A DNA stretch of 64,000 bases from Atlanticothrix silvestris CENA357. Lineage in GTDB: Bacteria > Cyanobacteriota > Cyanobacteriia > Cyanobacteriales > Nostocaceae. The notes beneath the pieces are model-generated. The model saw only the letters and a list, made by a program, of their open reading frames with translations, ran no database searches and had not been told where the DNA came from. The stretch covers positions 81,356-145,355 of the forward strand of contig NZ_JAECZB010000096.1 of NCBI RefSeq assembly GCF_016056295.1, in the 5' to 3' direction. A program made the position numbers and the translations under genes. Every line of letters begins with the position of its first letter. Position 1 is the first letter of the stretch. Shown one piece after another: positions 9,364-19,400 of this stretch.

Positions 9364-9445
9364 AGCAATTTTCTTTTTTAGATTTTGGATTAAAAGTTTT
9401 TGTCAAAAAGCCGTTACAGAAATTTATTTAAATTTGGTATTATAC

Positions 9446-11218
9446 TTATTGTTTTTGCTTGACTTGAGATTCCAAAATTACACCATATAGTGGGCTTGTT
9501 TGCATCAATTCTTCATGAGTACCTTGGGCAATTAATCGTCCTTGATCGATGAGCAAAATACGATCAGCGTTTTTAACTGTGCTAATGCGTTGAGCTACAA
9601 CAAAAGTTACACAGGCTTTTTGGCGCATGAGGTCATCTAGTTCAGCTTGAATCTGAGCAGCAGTTTTGGCATCTACCGCAGAAGTACTGTCATCTAAAAT
9701 CAGAATACTGTAATCGGTCAGTAAGGTGCGGGCGATCGCAATTCGTTGTTTTTGTCCGCCAGATAAACCCACGCCACGTTCACCCACAATCGTTTCGTAG
9801 GCATCGGGCAAACTAATAATAAAATCATGAATTTGAGCAGTTTTTGCTACCTCAACCACTTGCTCTAAGGTAGCGTTGGGTTTGGCATAAGTGATATTCT
9901 CGCGGATAGTACCAGAGAATAACGTAGTTTCTTGGAAGACAATTCCAATATGCGTTCTCAGACTATGGAGTGTAAAATCTCGCACATCTCGCCCGTCAAT
10001 GCGAATTGCTCCCTGTGTGACATCATAAAATCGGGAAATCAAGTTCATAATCGTACTTTTCCCAGAACCTGTCATCCCCAAAACGGCGATCAATTCCTTG
10101 GGTTTTGTTTCAAAGGAAACATTTTTGAGAGCTGCTGTTGCAGCTCCAGGATAGCGAAAGCAGACGTTCTCAAAGGTAATTCTGCCACTGCAGGTTTCAA
10201 AAGGAATCGCATCTGGGCGATCGCGAATTTCTACTTCTGCATCTACCACTTCATAAATCCGTTCAGCAGAAGCTGCAGCTTGGGCGATCGTTGGTGCAGC
10301 AAAGCCAATCAATAAAATTGGTTGAAGAATCAATGCCAAGTAGGAGTTAAACGCTACTAGTTCACCAATGGAAAAGCTATCCTCAATTACCTGCGCCCCA
10401 CCGTAGGCGAAAACTGCCAATGTTACTAAATTACTCAACAAAAAGATAAACGGGAAGGTATTGCGAATGGCGCGAATGGTCTTCATATTTGCGTTGACCA
10501 AAGCATCATTCATGGTGGTGTAACGCTTGGTTTCAGCTGACTCTCGCACAAAGGCTTTCACTACCCTGACCCCTAACAAGTTTTCTTGCAAAACGGCGTT
10601 GAGATCACTTAGTTGCTCTTGTACCTGCCGGAATAGTTTGTTATTGCGAGTGATAAATTGTGCCATTAACCATGCTGACATCGGTACAACCGTTAGTGTA
10701 ATCAGCGCTAGCTGCCAGTTCATCACCAGCAAAACCACCGCAATTGCCACCAATGTCACAATTCCACCAATCACTTGAATAAGACTAGTACCCACAAATG
10801 TGCGAATCTGTTCAATATCGCTAGTGACGCGGGTTAGCAGTTGAGAGGTCTGTGATTGGTCATGATAGCTGAAACTGAGATTTTGAATTTTACTAAAAAT
10901 CTGGTTACGCAATTCGTAGGCAACCCCTTGAGATGCGGCCTCTGCCAAATAGCTCTGTCCAAAGTTAAATAAACCGCGAGCGATCGCTGCAACAACCATC
11001 CAAGCAGCGCTATAAAGTACAATTTGTAAATTTTGTGGGATAATGCCTTGATCGATGCCCCAACGAAACAACTGGGGAGTCAGTGCATTGGCAACTGTCA
11101 ACAGCAACAAACTGACTAAGGCTCCCAGTGAAATCCATCGGTAAGCACGCAAACTCCCCAGGACACGCTGAATTGCCTGCATTGAAGACTTTTCCTGAAG
11201 TTCTGGTTGTTGAACCAA
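9446..11218 (-). CDS. ABC exporter half-transporter (TMD-NBD), degenerate-site subunit
   Basis: A 590-aa protein with an N-terminal six-helix domain (about 25-320) and a nucleotide-binding domain. Walker A is GMTGSGKST (381-389) and the signature is canonical LSGGQ (485-489). After Walker B the catalytic Glu is Asp510 (ILILDDS), and the switch His is Gln543 (VVAQRIST). In heterodimeric ABC exporters such changes mark the non-hydrolysing site. With the partner at 7567-9363 the competent site would be partner Walker A/B plus this LSGGQ, and the degenerate site would be this Walker A/B plus the partner LSQGQ. This gene is first in the presumed two-gene operon. Confidence 0.92.
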   Translation of the reverse strand: MVQQPELQEKSSMQAIQRVLGSLRAYRWISLGALVSLLLLTVANALTPQLFRWGIDQGIIPQNLQIVLYSAAWMVVAAIARGLFNFGQSYLAEAASQGVAYELRNQIFSKIQNLSFSYHDQSQTSQLLTRVTSDIEQIRTFVGTSLIQVIGGIVTLVAIAVVLLVMNWQLALITLTVVPMSAWLMAQFITRNNKLFRQVQEQLSDLNAVLQENLLGVRVVKAFVRESAETKRYTTMNDALVNANMKTIRAIRNTFPFIFLLSNLVTLAVFAYGGAQVIEDSFSIGELVAFNSYLALILQPILLIGFAAPTIAQAAASAERIYEVVDAEVEIRDRPDAIPFETCSGRITFENVCFRYPGAATAALKNVSFETKPKELIAVLGMTGSGKSTIMNLISRFYDVTQGAIRIDGRDVRDFTLHSLRTHIGIVFQETTLFSGTIRENITYAKPNATLEQVVEVAKTAQIHDFIISLPDAYETIVGERGVGLSGGQKQRIAIARTLLTDYSILILDDSTSAVDAKTAAQIQAELDDLMRQKACVTFVVAQRISTVKNADRILLIDQGRLIAQGTHEELMQTSPLYGVILESQVKQKQ

Positions 11219-11841
11219 TGAATTTACTCCTGTGTTTCTGAAAAATTATCTCTTATTTTTTGCTCCTTAGTACATCCTCTGCTAGTAGGATTGGCACTAC
11301 ATTATCGGTATACTCAGGCGATCGCTACCCTTATTTTTATCCTGCTAACGATGCCCATTTTCAGGCTGGTAGATTGCTATATCTAGTCCTAAAGTAGGAT
11401 ACTGGCAGATTTCATTAAACAACTTTCTAAAAAAGGTTATTTTAAATCCTTCTAAAGATTAATGAAAAAGATGATGCTTTTTAGTTAAGAGTAATTATCC
11501 CAATTGTTGGTTATAGCTATTCTCAGAAATGTTGAAAGCTATCGAACCGCTTTTTGAACAACGTTCTCTACGAGACGCTGCGCGTTAGCGGAGCTTTCGC
11601 TTTAGCGATACGTAAGCTTGCTATCGCTACGCTAGCAGTATTGCCTCATAGAAGAAAGTGTCCGTTGCCAAGAAAAAAAAGCAAAGAATTTCATCAATCA
11701 TTTAAAACTGTTATAGATAGAAGGTAGAAGCTTATTGATTTATTTCTATATTTCTACTTGTATATATCGCGCTATAGATACGCTTTTGCATATTTAACGT
11801 TTACAGTAACCAGTAACAGGAAATAAAGAGAGCAAAATTTC
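11219..11841. other. Intergenic region with a palindromic dispersed repeat
   Basis: Divergent promoter region between the ABC exporter and the DUF2993 gene. Bases about 11567-11640 hold a GC-rich run of short inverted repeats (ACGCTGCGCGTTAGCG, GCGATACGTAAGC) of the type scattered through Nostoc genomes. Its longest ATG-initiated frame there is only about 19 codons. No RNA gene was seen. Confidence 0.5.
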
Positions 11842-12603
11842 ATGCCAGACAAGCAACGTTTGGAAGAGCAGTTAATATCACAAGAAGCTGAAAGGAGGCT
11901 ATCTAACCAGTTAGATGAAGCAGAACAAATCGACGTAGATGTGCAAACCGATTTATTGCAATTAGTTCAGGGACATGCAGATGGCGTTTCCTTTGCAGCA
12001 AAAGGATTAGTGCTGAAAGAAAATATACATGTTCAAGAAATAAAACTGCAAACAGATAGTATTTCTGTTAATCCTTTAAGTGCTATTTTTGGCCAAATAG
12101 AATTAAATGAGCCAGTTAATGCTGTTGCTCGTGTCGTAATGACAGAAGCAGATATTAACTGTGCTTTGGATTCCGAATTTGTTCGCAGTTTGGTACAAAA
12201 ATTTCAGTTGGATTTAGATGGTCAAAGCGTCAGTTTTGAGCTACAAAATATCCAGTTATTTTTACCTAGTGATGGCAAAATAGGATTTAAAGGGACAATA
12301 CTAATCAAGGAGAATAGCAGTACTCAGTTATTAGGCGTTGTGGGAATAGTTATTCCACGTACTGATTCACAACCCATCAGAATAGAAAGTATCAAATGTA
12401 CCGAAAAAGAGGGTCTTTCTATAGAACTGATTGCGGCATTTATGCAGAAGATCAAAGAATTAGCAAAGCTTCCATATTTTACATGGGAAGATATAGCATT
12501 CCGTGTCCAAAATATGGAAGTTTCAAAGGAAAGTTTAACAATAATTTTAGAAGCTAATGTGCAGCAACTATCATCCTCAGAAATAGATTTTCTACTTAAA
12601 TGA
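11842..12603 (+). CDS. DUF2993 (LmeA-like lipid-binding) domain protein
   Basis: A 253-aa protein of the DUF2993 family common in cyanobacteria and actinobacteria, whose actinobacterial member LmeA binds phospholipid. The family pattern appears as VDVQTDLLQLVQGHADGVSF, ISVNPLSAIFGQIEL and the strand-rich middle IGFKGTILI. There is no signal peptide, so it is probably cytoplasmic or membrane-peripheral. The start is ATG after AAAGAGAG. It lies 98 bases upstream of the ketolase gene on the same strand and may be cotranscribed. Confidence 0.8.
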   Translation: MPDKQRLEEQLISQEAERRLSNQLDEAEQIDVDVQTDLLQLVQGHADGVSFAAKGLVLKENIHVQEIKLQTDSISVNPLSAIFGQIELNEPVNAVARVVMTEADINCALDSEFVRSLVQKFQLDLDGQSVSFELQNIQLFLPSDGKIGFKGTILIKENSSTQLLGVVGIVIPRTDSQPIRIESIKCTEKEGLSIELIAAFMQKIKELAKLPYFTWEDIAFRVQNMEVSKESLTIILEANVQQLSSSEIDFLLK

Positions 12604-12701
12604 AAGGGAATTTATTAATTTTCAAACTTGTAAGTTTCCTTAACACTTTGTAATATTAACAAGCTACTCTATTGACCTCTATCTATTCCAAAATTAAAAA
12701 T

Positions 12702-14396
12702 ATGCAAGAGTATGATGTCGTAATTATCGGTGCGGGACACAATGGACTAGTTTGTGCTGCTTATTTGCTCAAAGCTGGCTATAGCGTCCTGTTGCTCGAA
12801 AAGCGTTCTGTTCCAGGAGGGGCAGCAACAACAGAAGAATGTTTACCGGAAACAGCGCCTGGATTTAAATTTAATTTGTGTGCCATTGACCATGAATTTA
12901 TCCATTTGGGGCCAGTTGTTGAAGAATTAGAACTAGGAAAATACGGTTTGGAATATCTGGAATGCGATCCAGTTGTTTTTTGCCCCCATCCTGATGGCAA
13001 GTATTTTTTAGGTCATAAATCGCTAGACAAGACTTGTGCAGAAATTGCTCGATATAGTGATCGCGATGCCCAAAAATACGCAGAATTTACCCAATATTGG
13101 CAGCGGGCATTAGGCGCAATGATTCCCATGTTTAATGCTCCGCCCAAATCAATTATCGATATCGCTGGCAATTACGATATTACAAAAATAAAAGATTTAT
13201 TTTCAGTCATCGGTTCGCCAAACAAAACCCTAGACTTTATTCGCAATATGTTGACTAGCTCTGAAGATCTACTCAACGAGTGGTTTGATTCGGAGTTTCT
13301 CAAAGCACCACTAGCAAGACTAGCCTCAGAACTTGGTGCGCCACCATCACAAAAAACCATTGCTATTGGTGCAATCATGATGGCAATGCGTCATAACCCA
13401 GGCATGGCAAGACCACGAGGCGGTACGGGTGCCCTTGTACAAGCATTGGTGAATTTAGTTAAAAGTAAAGGCGGTGTGATTCTCACAGATCAGCATGTTG
13501 AAAAAGTTTTGATTGATGATGGCAAAGCCGTTGGTGTGCGGGTTAGCGGGGGTACAGAATATCGTGCTAAATACGGGGTGATTTCTAATATCGATGCTAA
13601 GCGGTTATTTTTGCAAATGACTGATAAAAGTGATATCGATGCAGCAGAACCAGAATTGTGGGAAAGATTAGAACGCCGCATTGTTAACAACAACGAAACT
13701 ATCCTCAAGATAGATTTAGCTTTAGATGAACCCCTGCGTTTTCCCTACCACGCACATAAAGATGAATATTTAATCGGATCTATCTTGATTGCAGATTCTG
13801 TGGCTCATGTAGAACAGGCTCATAGTAAATGTACCTTAGGAGAGATACCCGATTCTGATCCATCAATGTATGTGGTGATGCCTAGCGCCCTTGATCCAAC
13901 CTTAGCACCACCAGGCAAACACACTTTATGGATTGAGTTTTTTGCTCCCTATCAAATTGCAGGTGCAGAAGGTACTGGTTTAAAAGGTACTGGTTGGACA
14001 GATGAATTAAAAAATAAGGTTGCAGACAGAGTAATTGACAAGCTGGCAAACTATGCGCCGAATGTAAAAACAGCCACTATCGCCCGTCGTGTAGAAAGTC
14101 CAGCTGAATTAGGAGAAAGATTAGGTGCGTACAAGGGCAATTATTACCACGTTGATATGACCTTAGATCAAATGGTGTTTTTCCGTCCCTTGCCAGAATT
14201 AGCTAACTACAAAACGCCAATTGAAAATTTATTTTTGACTGGTGCAGGAACTCATCCAGGTGGTTCTATTTCCGGAATGCCAGGACGCAATTGCGCTCGT
14301 GTGTTTTTGCAAGCGAAACATCCTTTTGCTCAAACTTTGAAGGATGCACGAGATTCGATTAAATCAACTGTCGAGTCGGTGTTTAAAATTAATTGA
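12702..14396 (+). CDS. crtO: CrtO-type beta-carotene ketolase / carotenoid oxidoreductase
   Basis: A 564-aa FAD-dependent oxidoreductase of the phytoene-desaturase superfamily. The N-terminal dinucleotide-binding motif is DVVIIGAGHNGLVCAAYL, followed by LLEKRSVPGGAA; the C-terminal FAD motif is LFLTGAGTHPGGSISGMPGRN. Internal blocks (NEWFDSEFLKAPLARL, RPRGGTGALVQALV, GVISNIDAKRLFLQ) match CrtO ketolases of cyanobacteria, which introduce keto groups into beta-carotene to give echinenone. The start is taken at the ATG beginning MQEYDVV; an in-frame TTG 30 bases upstream adds an unconserved tail. Paralogues of CrtO exist, so the precise substrate is probable rather than certain. Confidence 0.78.
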   Translation: MQEYDVVIIGAGHNGLVCAAYLLKAGYSVLLLEKRSVPGGAATTEECLPETAPGFKFNLCAIDHEFIHLGPVVEELELGKYGLEYLECDPVVFCPHPDGKYFLGHKSLDKTCAEIARYSDRDAQKYAEFTQYWQRALGAMIPMFNAPPKSIIDIAGNYDITKIKDLFSVIGSPNKTLDFIRNMLTSSEDLLNEWFDSEFLKAPLARLASELGAPPSQKTIAIGAIMMAMRHNPGMARPRGGTGALVQALVNLVKSKGGVILTDQHVEKVLIDDGKAVGVRVSGGTEYRAKYGVISNIDAKRLFLQMTDKSDIDAAEPELWERLERRIVNNNETILKIDLALDEPLRFPYHAHKDEYLIGSILIADSVAHVEQAHSKCTLGEIPDSDPSMYVVMPSALDPTLAPPGKHTLWIEFFAPYQIAGAEGTGLKGTGWTDELKNKVADRVIDKLANYAPNVKTATIARRVESPAELGERLGAYKGNYYHVDMTLDQMVFFRPLPELANYKTPIENLFLTGAGTHPGGSISGMPGRNCARVFLQAKHPFAQTLKDARDSIKSTVESVFKIN

Positions 14397-14485
14397 TTTT
14401 GGTGCAAAGATGTTGCTAGTACCGCTATGTGGAAGTAAAACATTTTAACAGTTTGAAATGAATGTTTTATTTTTGCTGTGTTGTA

Positions 14486-14650
14486 CTAGTATTCCTCCTT
14501 GTGTATAATATAGAACTTAGATTCTGGCATGTGTCGTACCCAGACAATTTGAGAACCATCGAACAAAGGAACCTCAACTTGCCACCATGAACCGCCCAAT
14601 AGACGACGATACCAACGAAAGTTTGAAAAAAAACAATCTAATAGTTGCAT
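14486..14650 (-). CDS. Small Trp-rich hypothetical protein, 54 aa
   Basis: An ATG-to-TAG frame encoding MQLLDCFFSNFRWYRRLLGG at its start, then a Trp/Val-rich middle (SWWQVEVPLFDGSQIVWVRH) and the end PESKFYIIHKEEY. Five tryptophans and a regular beta-like pattern in so short a frame are unlike random translation. I do not recognise a family. It is too short for usual cut-offs and has no obvious Shine-Dalgarno. It is convergent with crtO, 89 bases from its end. Confidence 0.5.
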   Translation of the reverse strand: MQLLDCFFSNFRWYRRLLGGSWWQVEVPLFDGSQIVWVRHMPESKFYIIHKEEY

Positions 14651-15714
14651 AAGACCAAAACTTTTAAAAGTAAAGGTGGATGCTAGCTTTGTATTTACAG
14701 CAAGGCTTGTAAGAAAACTGTTTTCCTCCTATTACTGAATTTAAAATAACTATGTAAGTAAAAACGTCTTTTGGTTGCCAACGTATGTCGGCATCTTAAA
14801 AAATATATTGATGTAAAACTGAAATTTGAAAAACATTTGCTGCAAGCATTATGAAAGCTCTAGCAGGAGACAATAAGCAGTTTGCGTAAGCGTTGCCGTA
14901 GGCTAGGCAAAAGGTAAAAACATTACTGTTCTTGACATTCACGCTTTCCAAATGCCTAGTCTGTATGCTATTTGTCATACTTTAAAAGATACGGCTATCT
15001 GCTTGATTCTATTTGACTATTTTTTAGATGTATACGTAATATTTTTTGCTAGTTATACAAATTCCATGAAAGATACAGCAGTAGCTAATAGCACCCATAT
15101 CATTATTTGTTTAATAAATCCATCCTTATAATGTTATATTTTTATGTTTCTAAGAGTTTTATAAACTCAACGTTTTATTTAGGATAGGCGGCTCTATGAT
15201 CAAAAAATATACCCCCTAGGGGCATAGTTTTCGGGCATGGAGAAGAGTTATAAATGCTCTATGTCTCAAGCTGCTTTTGAAGTTATTTATAAAGTAAAAA
15301 TAAAATTGCTGTAGAGTGTGTTGTGGCGCATATTTCGATATGATTGGTCATGAAAAGGGGAATTTAATCACCTAACACATCCTACTTAAGATTTACTTTA
15401 TAAATCGTCTTTTATATAAAAATAGATTTTATAGCGTTTCCTAGCCTGCTGAAGTACAAAATTATCTGCGTTTATCCGCGTTCATCCTCTTTTATCGGCG
15501 GTTAATTATTTATTGCTGTACCTCACGAATGTGGGAATTGATATATTATAATTACTAGTCCGGACACGCTAGAAAATAAGAAATGTAAATTTACCAAACG
15601 AAAACCACAACAGGATTCTGATGTGGTTAAATATCTTGTCAGTGGCAGAAACATCACAACTTAAAAGTTTTAATTAAAACTAATTGCGGTCACTTTCACA
15701 ATGTAAATTGGTAG
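14651..15714. other. Long AT-rich intergenic region
   Basis: About 1.06 kb without a convincing gene. It contains short dispersed-repeat fragments: a GCGTAAGCGTTGCCGTAGGC stretch near 14885, a CCCCTAGGGG palindrome near 15213, and the following GGGCATAG..GGAGAAGAGTT text, which resembles 19805-19842. The 60-codon minus-strand frame at 14796-14978 covers one of these repeats and looks spurious. Confidence 0.45.
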
Positions 15715-16467
15715 TTATATTTCAGATATATCTATGGAACTGTCTTGAGATTGACGACGGCTAAACATCATCATTGCTGCACCAATTATTCCTAAACCTA
15801 GTAATGTAGCTGGCTCAGGGACAGAAGTAGTAGTGAATAAAGCACCAGAAAAAGCCAAGTTATTAACTGAGCCGCCACTGCTAAGAATTGACTCAACATT
15901 GGCAACTTTTACATTGTTGACTTGGAAAGATAAGTTTCCTGCTCCCTTAGATTTGGAACCATCTTCACTGCTAAATAGTCCATAAAGTGCAACGTCTATA
16001 GCGACGTTTTCACCACTTTGTTTGAGTTCATAATTAGCAGAACTCAAGCTAAATGTATTGATTTTATCTGTGATTGAGGCAGATTCAGCAGCAGACTGAA
16101 CTACACCAGGTAGAAGAGTTTTACCAAAATCCATAAAAGGATTATTTACAGACAAAGGGGAAAACTGAATAATATTACTTATTTTGGCTGTATTGAATGA
16201 TGTAAAACTTCCTGTTTGAGCTGAAAGAGCAACTGGTGTTATGGGTTGGGGAGAAAATATTAGAGATTTGGCTGATAACTCTACTAAACTACTTGCTGAT
16301 GTGGAAGGCAAAGAAGTGTATCCACTACTTAGCTGAAAGTCACCATTAAATGAGGCTGCGATCGCAGAATTAGCAAAAGTAAATATCCCTACAAAAGATA
16401 ATGGTATTACAACAGTGGCAGCAAAAAATGCATCTAATAATTTAGATGTAAAAGCAACTATTTTCAT
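15715..16467 (-). CDS. PEP-CTERM sorting-domain protein
   Basis: A 250-aa secreted protein. The N-terminal signal peptide is about residues 1-37 (hydrophobic stretch, then ANSAIAA). The body is Ser/Ala-rich and beta-like with no recognised enzyme motif. The C-terminus has the PEP-CTERM signal: SVPEPATLLGLG, a hydrophobic helix, then an arginine cluster (SRRQSQ). Such proteins are handled by exosortase and often become surface or matrix proteins. The start ATG follows AGGAGAAG. Nothing around it indicates a specific role. Confidence 0.85.
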   Translation of the reverse strand: MKIVAFTSKLLDAFFAATVVIPLSFVGIFTFANSAIAASFNGDFQLSSGYTSLPSTSASSLVELSAKSLIFSPQPITPVALSAQTGSFTSFNTAKISNIIQFSPLSVNNPFMDFGKTLLPGVVQSAAESASITDKINTFSLSSANYELKQSGENVAIDVALYGLFSSEDGSKSKGAGNLSFQVNNVKVANVESILSSGGSVNNLAFSGALFTTTSVPEPATLLGLGIIGAAMMMFSRRQSQDSSIDISEI

Positions 16468-16760
16468 TTTCTTCTCCTATAAGAATGTGACAGAACTAGG
16501 GGCGTTCTGTATGGAATCTGCAAGATTCACTGCATAGTTTATTTGTTACTTCGATAGGTTCCCATGAATACTTAAAACAAACAACAAGTCGCATTCCACA
16601 CTTGCAACTGTCACACTCAGTATTATTTGCTAAGCACCCAGCAAATACTGTATAAAATAAATACTTAGTAGCTTTTTTAAGGGATTCGCTACAGGCAAAG
16701 TTATCTGATCCAAATCGAATTATTTCAGCCCAAAACAAGTCTTTAAGGCAAATTAACTAT

Positions 16761-17585
16761 CTAAATCCATTGCCTAGGATCTAGTTGATAGTAACCTTGT
16801 AGTAGCTCATAAAGTGACGGATGCTGCTTTAACAGTTGGTGCGGTTTTTCAAAAAATGTCTCAGTTGCTACGGCAAAAAATTCTGCGGGATTAGTCGCGC
16901 CATAGCTATTCATCACGGTTTTTATACCTTTTTGAACATCATTGCAGAGTTGTTGATATTCTTCTGTCATGACCCTAGCCCACATTGCATAGTCTGAGTT
17001 GCGTTGCAAAATAGGAACACCCTCAGCTTTACCATCCTCTTGATCTAATTGGTGAGCAAATTCGTGAAGAATTACGTTATGTCCATCTTTCCAGTTACCA
17101 GTGTCTTGTTGTACCTGTTCCCAAGACAATATTACTTGGTCATTAATCCATGATTCCCCTAATCTGGCTACACGCCTTTCTTCGATAATATAATTTCCAG
17201 TGGCTACGGTTTCATTCACAAAATAAGTACTGGGATAAATCAAAACCGAACGAAGTTTAGGAAAATATTCTCCTCGCTCATTTAATAAAAGCAAACAGGC
17301 GATCGCCGCAACAGTTAACCTCATTTCTTCTGTTACTTGCAATCCCCCACAGCCAATGAATTGTTTTTCTGCTACAAATACTTGAATATGTCCTTGGAGC
17401 CGTCTACGTTCTATAGGGGAAAGTCGCAGAGAAAGAGGAAAGTTATTTTCAATAATGGCACTCCAAAGCGGTGGAAAAGGACGATTTTTTACACGACTTC
17501 TTCGTTGTTTAATCAGGAAGGGGCTGATTAAAATTCCTATGATAATCAGCCCCATAATCAGAAAAATAATAATTGTTGCAACCAT
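16761..17585 (-). CDS. MtfA-like zinc metallopeptidase (M90 family)
   Basis: A 274-aa protein. An N-terminal membrane helix (residues about 3-24, IIIFLIMGLIIIGILISPFL) is followed by a cytoplasmic peptidase domain. The zinc motif HEFAHQLDQEDG gives HExxH with a downstream acidic ligand region, and NPAEFFAVATETFFEKP supplies the conserved C-terminal Glu-rich segment of MtfA (DgsA anti-repressor) proteins. E. coli MtfA binds Mlc and is a weak aminopeptidase; no Mlc is evident here, so only the peptidase assignment is safe. It is a lone gene upstream of the PEP-CTERM gene on the same strand. Confidence 0.85.
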   Translation of the reverse strand: MVATIIIFLIMGLIIIGILISPFLIKQRRSRVKNRPFPPLWSAIIENNFPLSLRLSPIERRRLQGHIQVFVAEKQFIGCGGLQVTEEMRLTVAAIACLLLLNERGEYFPKLRSVLIYPSTYFVNETVATGNYIIEERRVARLGESWINDQVILSWEQVQQDTGNWKDGHNVILHEFAHQLDQEDGKAEGVPILQRNSDYAMWARVMTEEYQQLCNDVQKGIKTVMNSYGATNPAEFFAVATETFFEKPHQLLKQHPSLYELLQGYYQLDPRQWI

Positions 17586-17687
17586 TGATTGCTATCTAAT
17601 TTAGTGAATAATTAGAGTTTTTTATGATTTCAGATTTTTCAAGGAATACAAAAAAATAATTATTCAATATTCGGTTGAATTTCAGAT

Positions 17688-17713
17688 GGTGCGTTACGAG
17701 ATTCTAACGCACC
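17688..17713. terminator. Strong hairpin downstream of the pepP region
   Basis: GGTGCGTTA (17688-17696) and TAACGCACC (17705-17713) form a perfect nine-base stem with an eight-base loop. A-rich sequence before and TTATTA after suggest a terminator for the minus-strand pepP transcript. Confidence 0.6.
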
Positions 17714-17760
17714 TTATTACAAAAGCAGATTTTAATCTGACAGAATCTTATATGGATTAA

Positions 17761-19400
17761 TTAACCCATTCGTGAAACTTCATCCACTGCTTTTGGAACT
17801 CCCGCAGTTAAAACTTCATGCCCATCAGGCGTTACTAATACATCATCCTCAATACGAATGCCAATGCCAACCCACCTTTGGTCAGTTTCTGGCTGGTCTT
17901 CTGCTAATTTAGTGTCAGGCACAATATATAGTCCTGGTTCTACAGTTAGTATTTGACCTGGTTGTAAAATTTGTGGTTTATCTTCACCGTGCTGATAAAC
18001 ACCTACATCATGGACATCCAAGCCTAACCAATGACTGGTGCGATGCATATAATATGGCTTGTATTTCTCTTCTTCAATTAACTTGTCAATTTCACCTTTG
18101 AGGATGCCTACTTCAACTAAACCTTCAGTAAGTACGCGTACTGCTGTATCATGAACCAAGTTAAATGAGTTACCTGGTTGCACTTTGGCGATCGCCTGTT
18201 TCTGTGCTTCTAGTACTGGTCTTCTGCTAATTTAGTGTCAGGCACAATATATAGTCCTGGTTCTACAGTTAGTATTTGACCTGGTTGTAAAATTTGTGGT
18301 TTATCTTCACCGTGCTGATAAACACCTACATCATGGACATCCAAGCCTAACCAATGACTGGTGCGATGCATATAATATGGCTTGTATTTCTCTTCTTCAA
18401 TTAACTTGTCAATTTCACCTTTGAGGATGCCTACTTCAACTAAACCTTCAGTAAGTACGCGTACTGCTGTATCATGAACCAAGTTAAATGAGTTACCTGG
18501 TTGCACTTTGGCGATCGCCTGTTTCTGTGCTTCTAGTACAATCTCATATAATATCTTTTGTTCTGGGGTAAATTTACCTCCTACAGGAAATGTCCTGGTA
18601 ATATCGGAGTTGTAGTAACCGTATGCACAACCAGCATCAATTAACAGCAATTCCCCATCTTGAATTTGCCGATTATTTTCGATGTAGTGAAGTACACAAG
18701 CATTGGCACCGGAAGCCACAATTGAAGGATAAGCTGGCCCCATTCCCCCCCGCAACCGAAAGATGTGTTCTATTCCCGCCTGGATTTCGTATTCATAACG
18801 TCCAGGTGTACTAGTTTCCATTGCATAATTATGTGCTTCAACTGCGATCGCCACAGCTTGACGCATCAATTTTAACTCGGCTTGACTTTTGATCAGTCTC
18901 ATGACGTGGAGGACAGGGCCAGTATCTGCAATGGCAATTGGCCCTGTACCGCGCTTGGGATAAGTCCGTAATAAACTTTGGTAATGTTTGAGGATTTTAT
19001 CGTTAAAATTGCGATCGCGTCCTAAATGATAGTAAATGCGATCGGCTTTTTCTAAATACTGCGGCAACTTTTCATCTAGTTCGGCGATGGGGTAAGCTTC
19101 ATCTGCACCATAAATTTCTTTTGCTGCATCTACCCCGCAGCGATAGCCAGTCCAAACCTCTTTTTCTCGCTCCTTAGGTTGGACAAACAGCACAAACTGA
19201 TGTTCTGGATGATGTGGTGCTAATACTGCCACTGCTTGAGATTCGTTAAAGCCAGTCAGATAGAAAAAATCGCTATCTTGGCGATAAGCGTATTCGACAT
19301 CGTTGTGCATCACTGCCATTGGCGCACTGCGAAAAATGGCTGTACTATTACCAATTTTTGCCATTAACTGCTCGCGACGCTGCCGATATTCTGCTTCCAT
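17761..19400 (-). pseudogene. pepP: Xaa-Pro aminopeptidase (PepP) interrupted by a 323-bp tandem duplication
   Basis: The intact reading would be about 438 aa, the usual length for aminopeptidase P, which removes N-terminal residues before proline. The 5' part (19400 to 18210) gives 396 aa with metal ligands Asp255 (LLIDAG), Asp266 (YYNSD), His349 (HRTSHWLGLDVHD) and Glu380 (TVEPGLY). It then shifts frame at a duplicated block and stops, losing the fifth ligand in GIRIEDDVLVT. A second 140-codon frame (17761-18183) carries the repeated His and Glu region plus the true C-terminus but lacks the two Asp. Neither piece has a full site. The two copies look identical, so this is very recent or an assembly artefact. 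Confidence 0.85.
17893..18538. repeat. Exact 323-bp tandem duplication inside pepP
   Basis: Copy A is 17893-18215 and copy B is 18216-18538, head to tail, with a one-base junction homology (C). I saw no differences between the copies when reading them. 323 is not divisible by three, which causes the frameshift. Precise recombination between copies would restore pepP. Confidence 0.9.

Noticed and set aside
14796..14978. 60-codon minus-strand frame
   Set aside because: It crosses a dispersed repeat fragment and lacks a start signal.
16496..16738. 80-codon Cys-rich minus-strand frame upstream of the PEP-CTERM gene
   Set aside because: It starts at TTG without a ribosome-binding site, its composition looks like translated intergenic DNA, and it matches no family I know.
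17761..18183. 140-codon frame as a separate short peptidase gene
   Set aside because: It is the downstream half of the duplicated pepP and lacks both Asp metal ligands.
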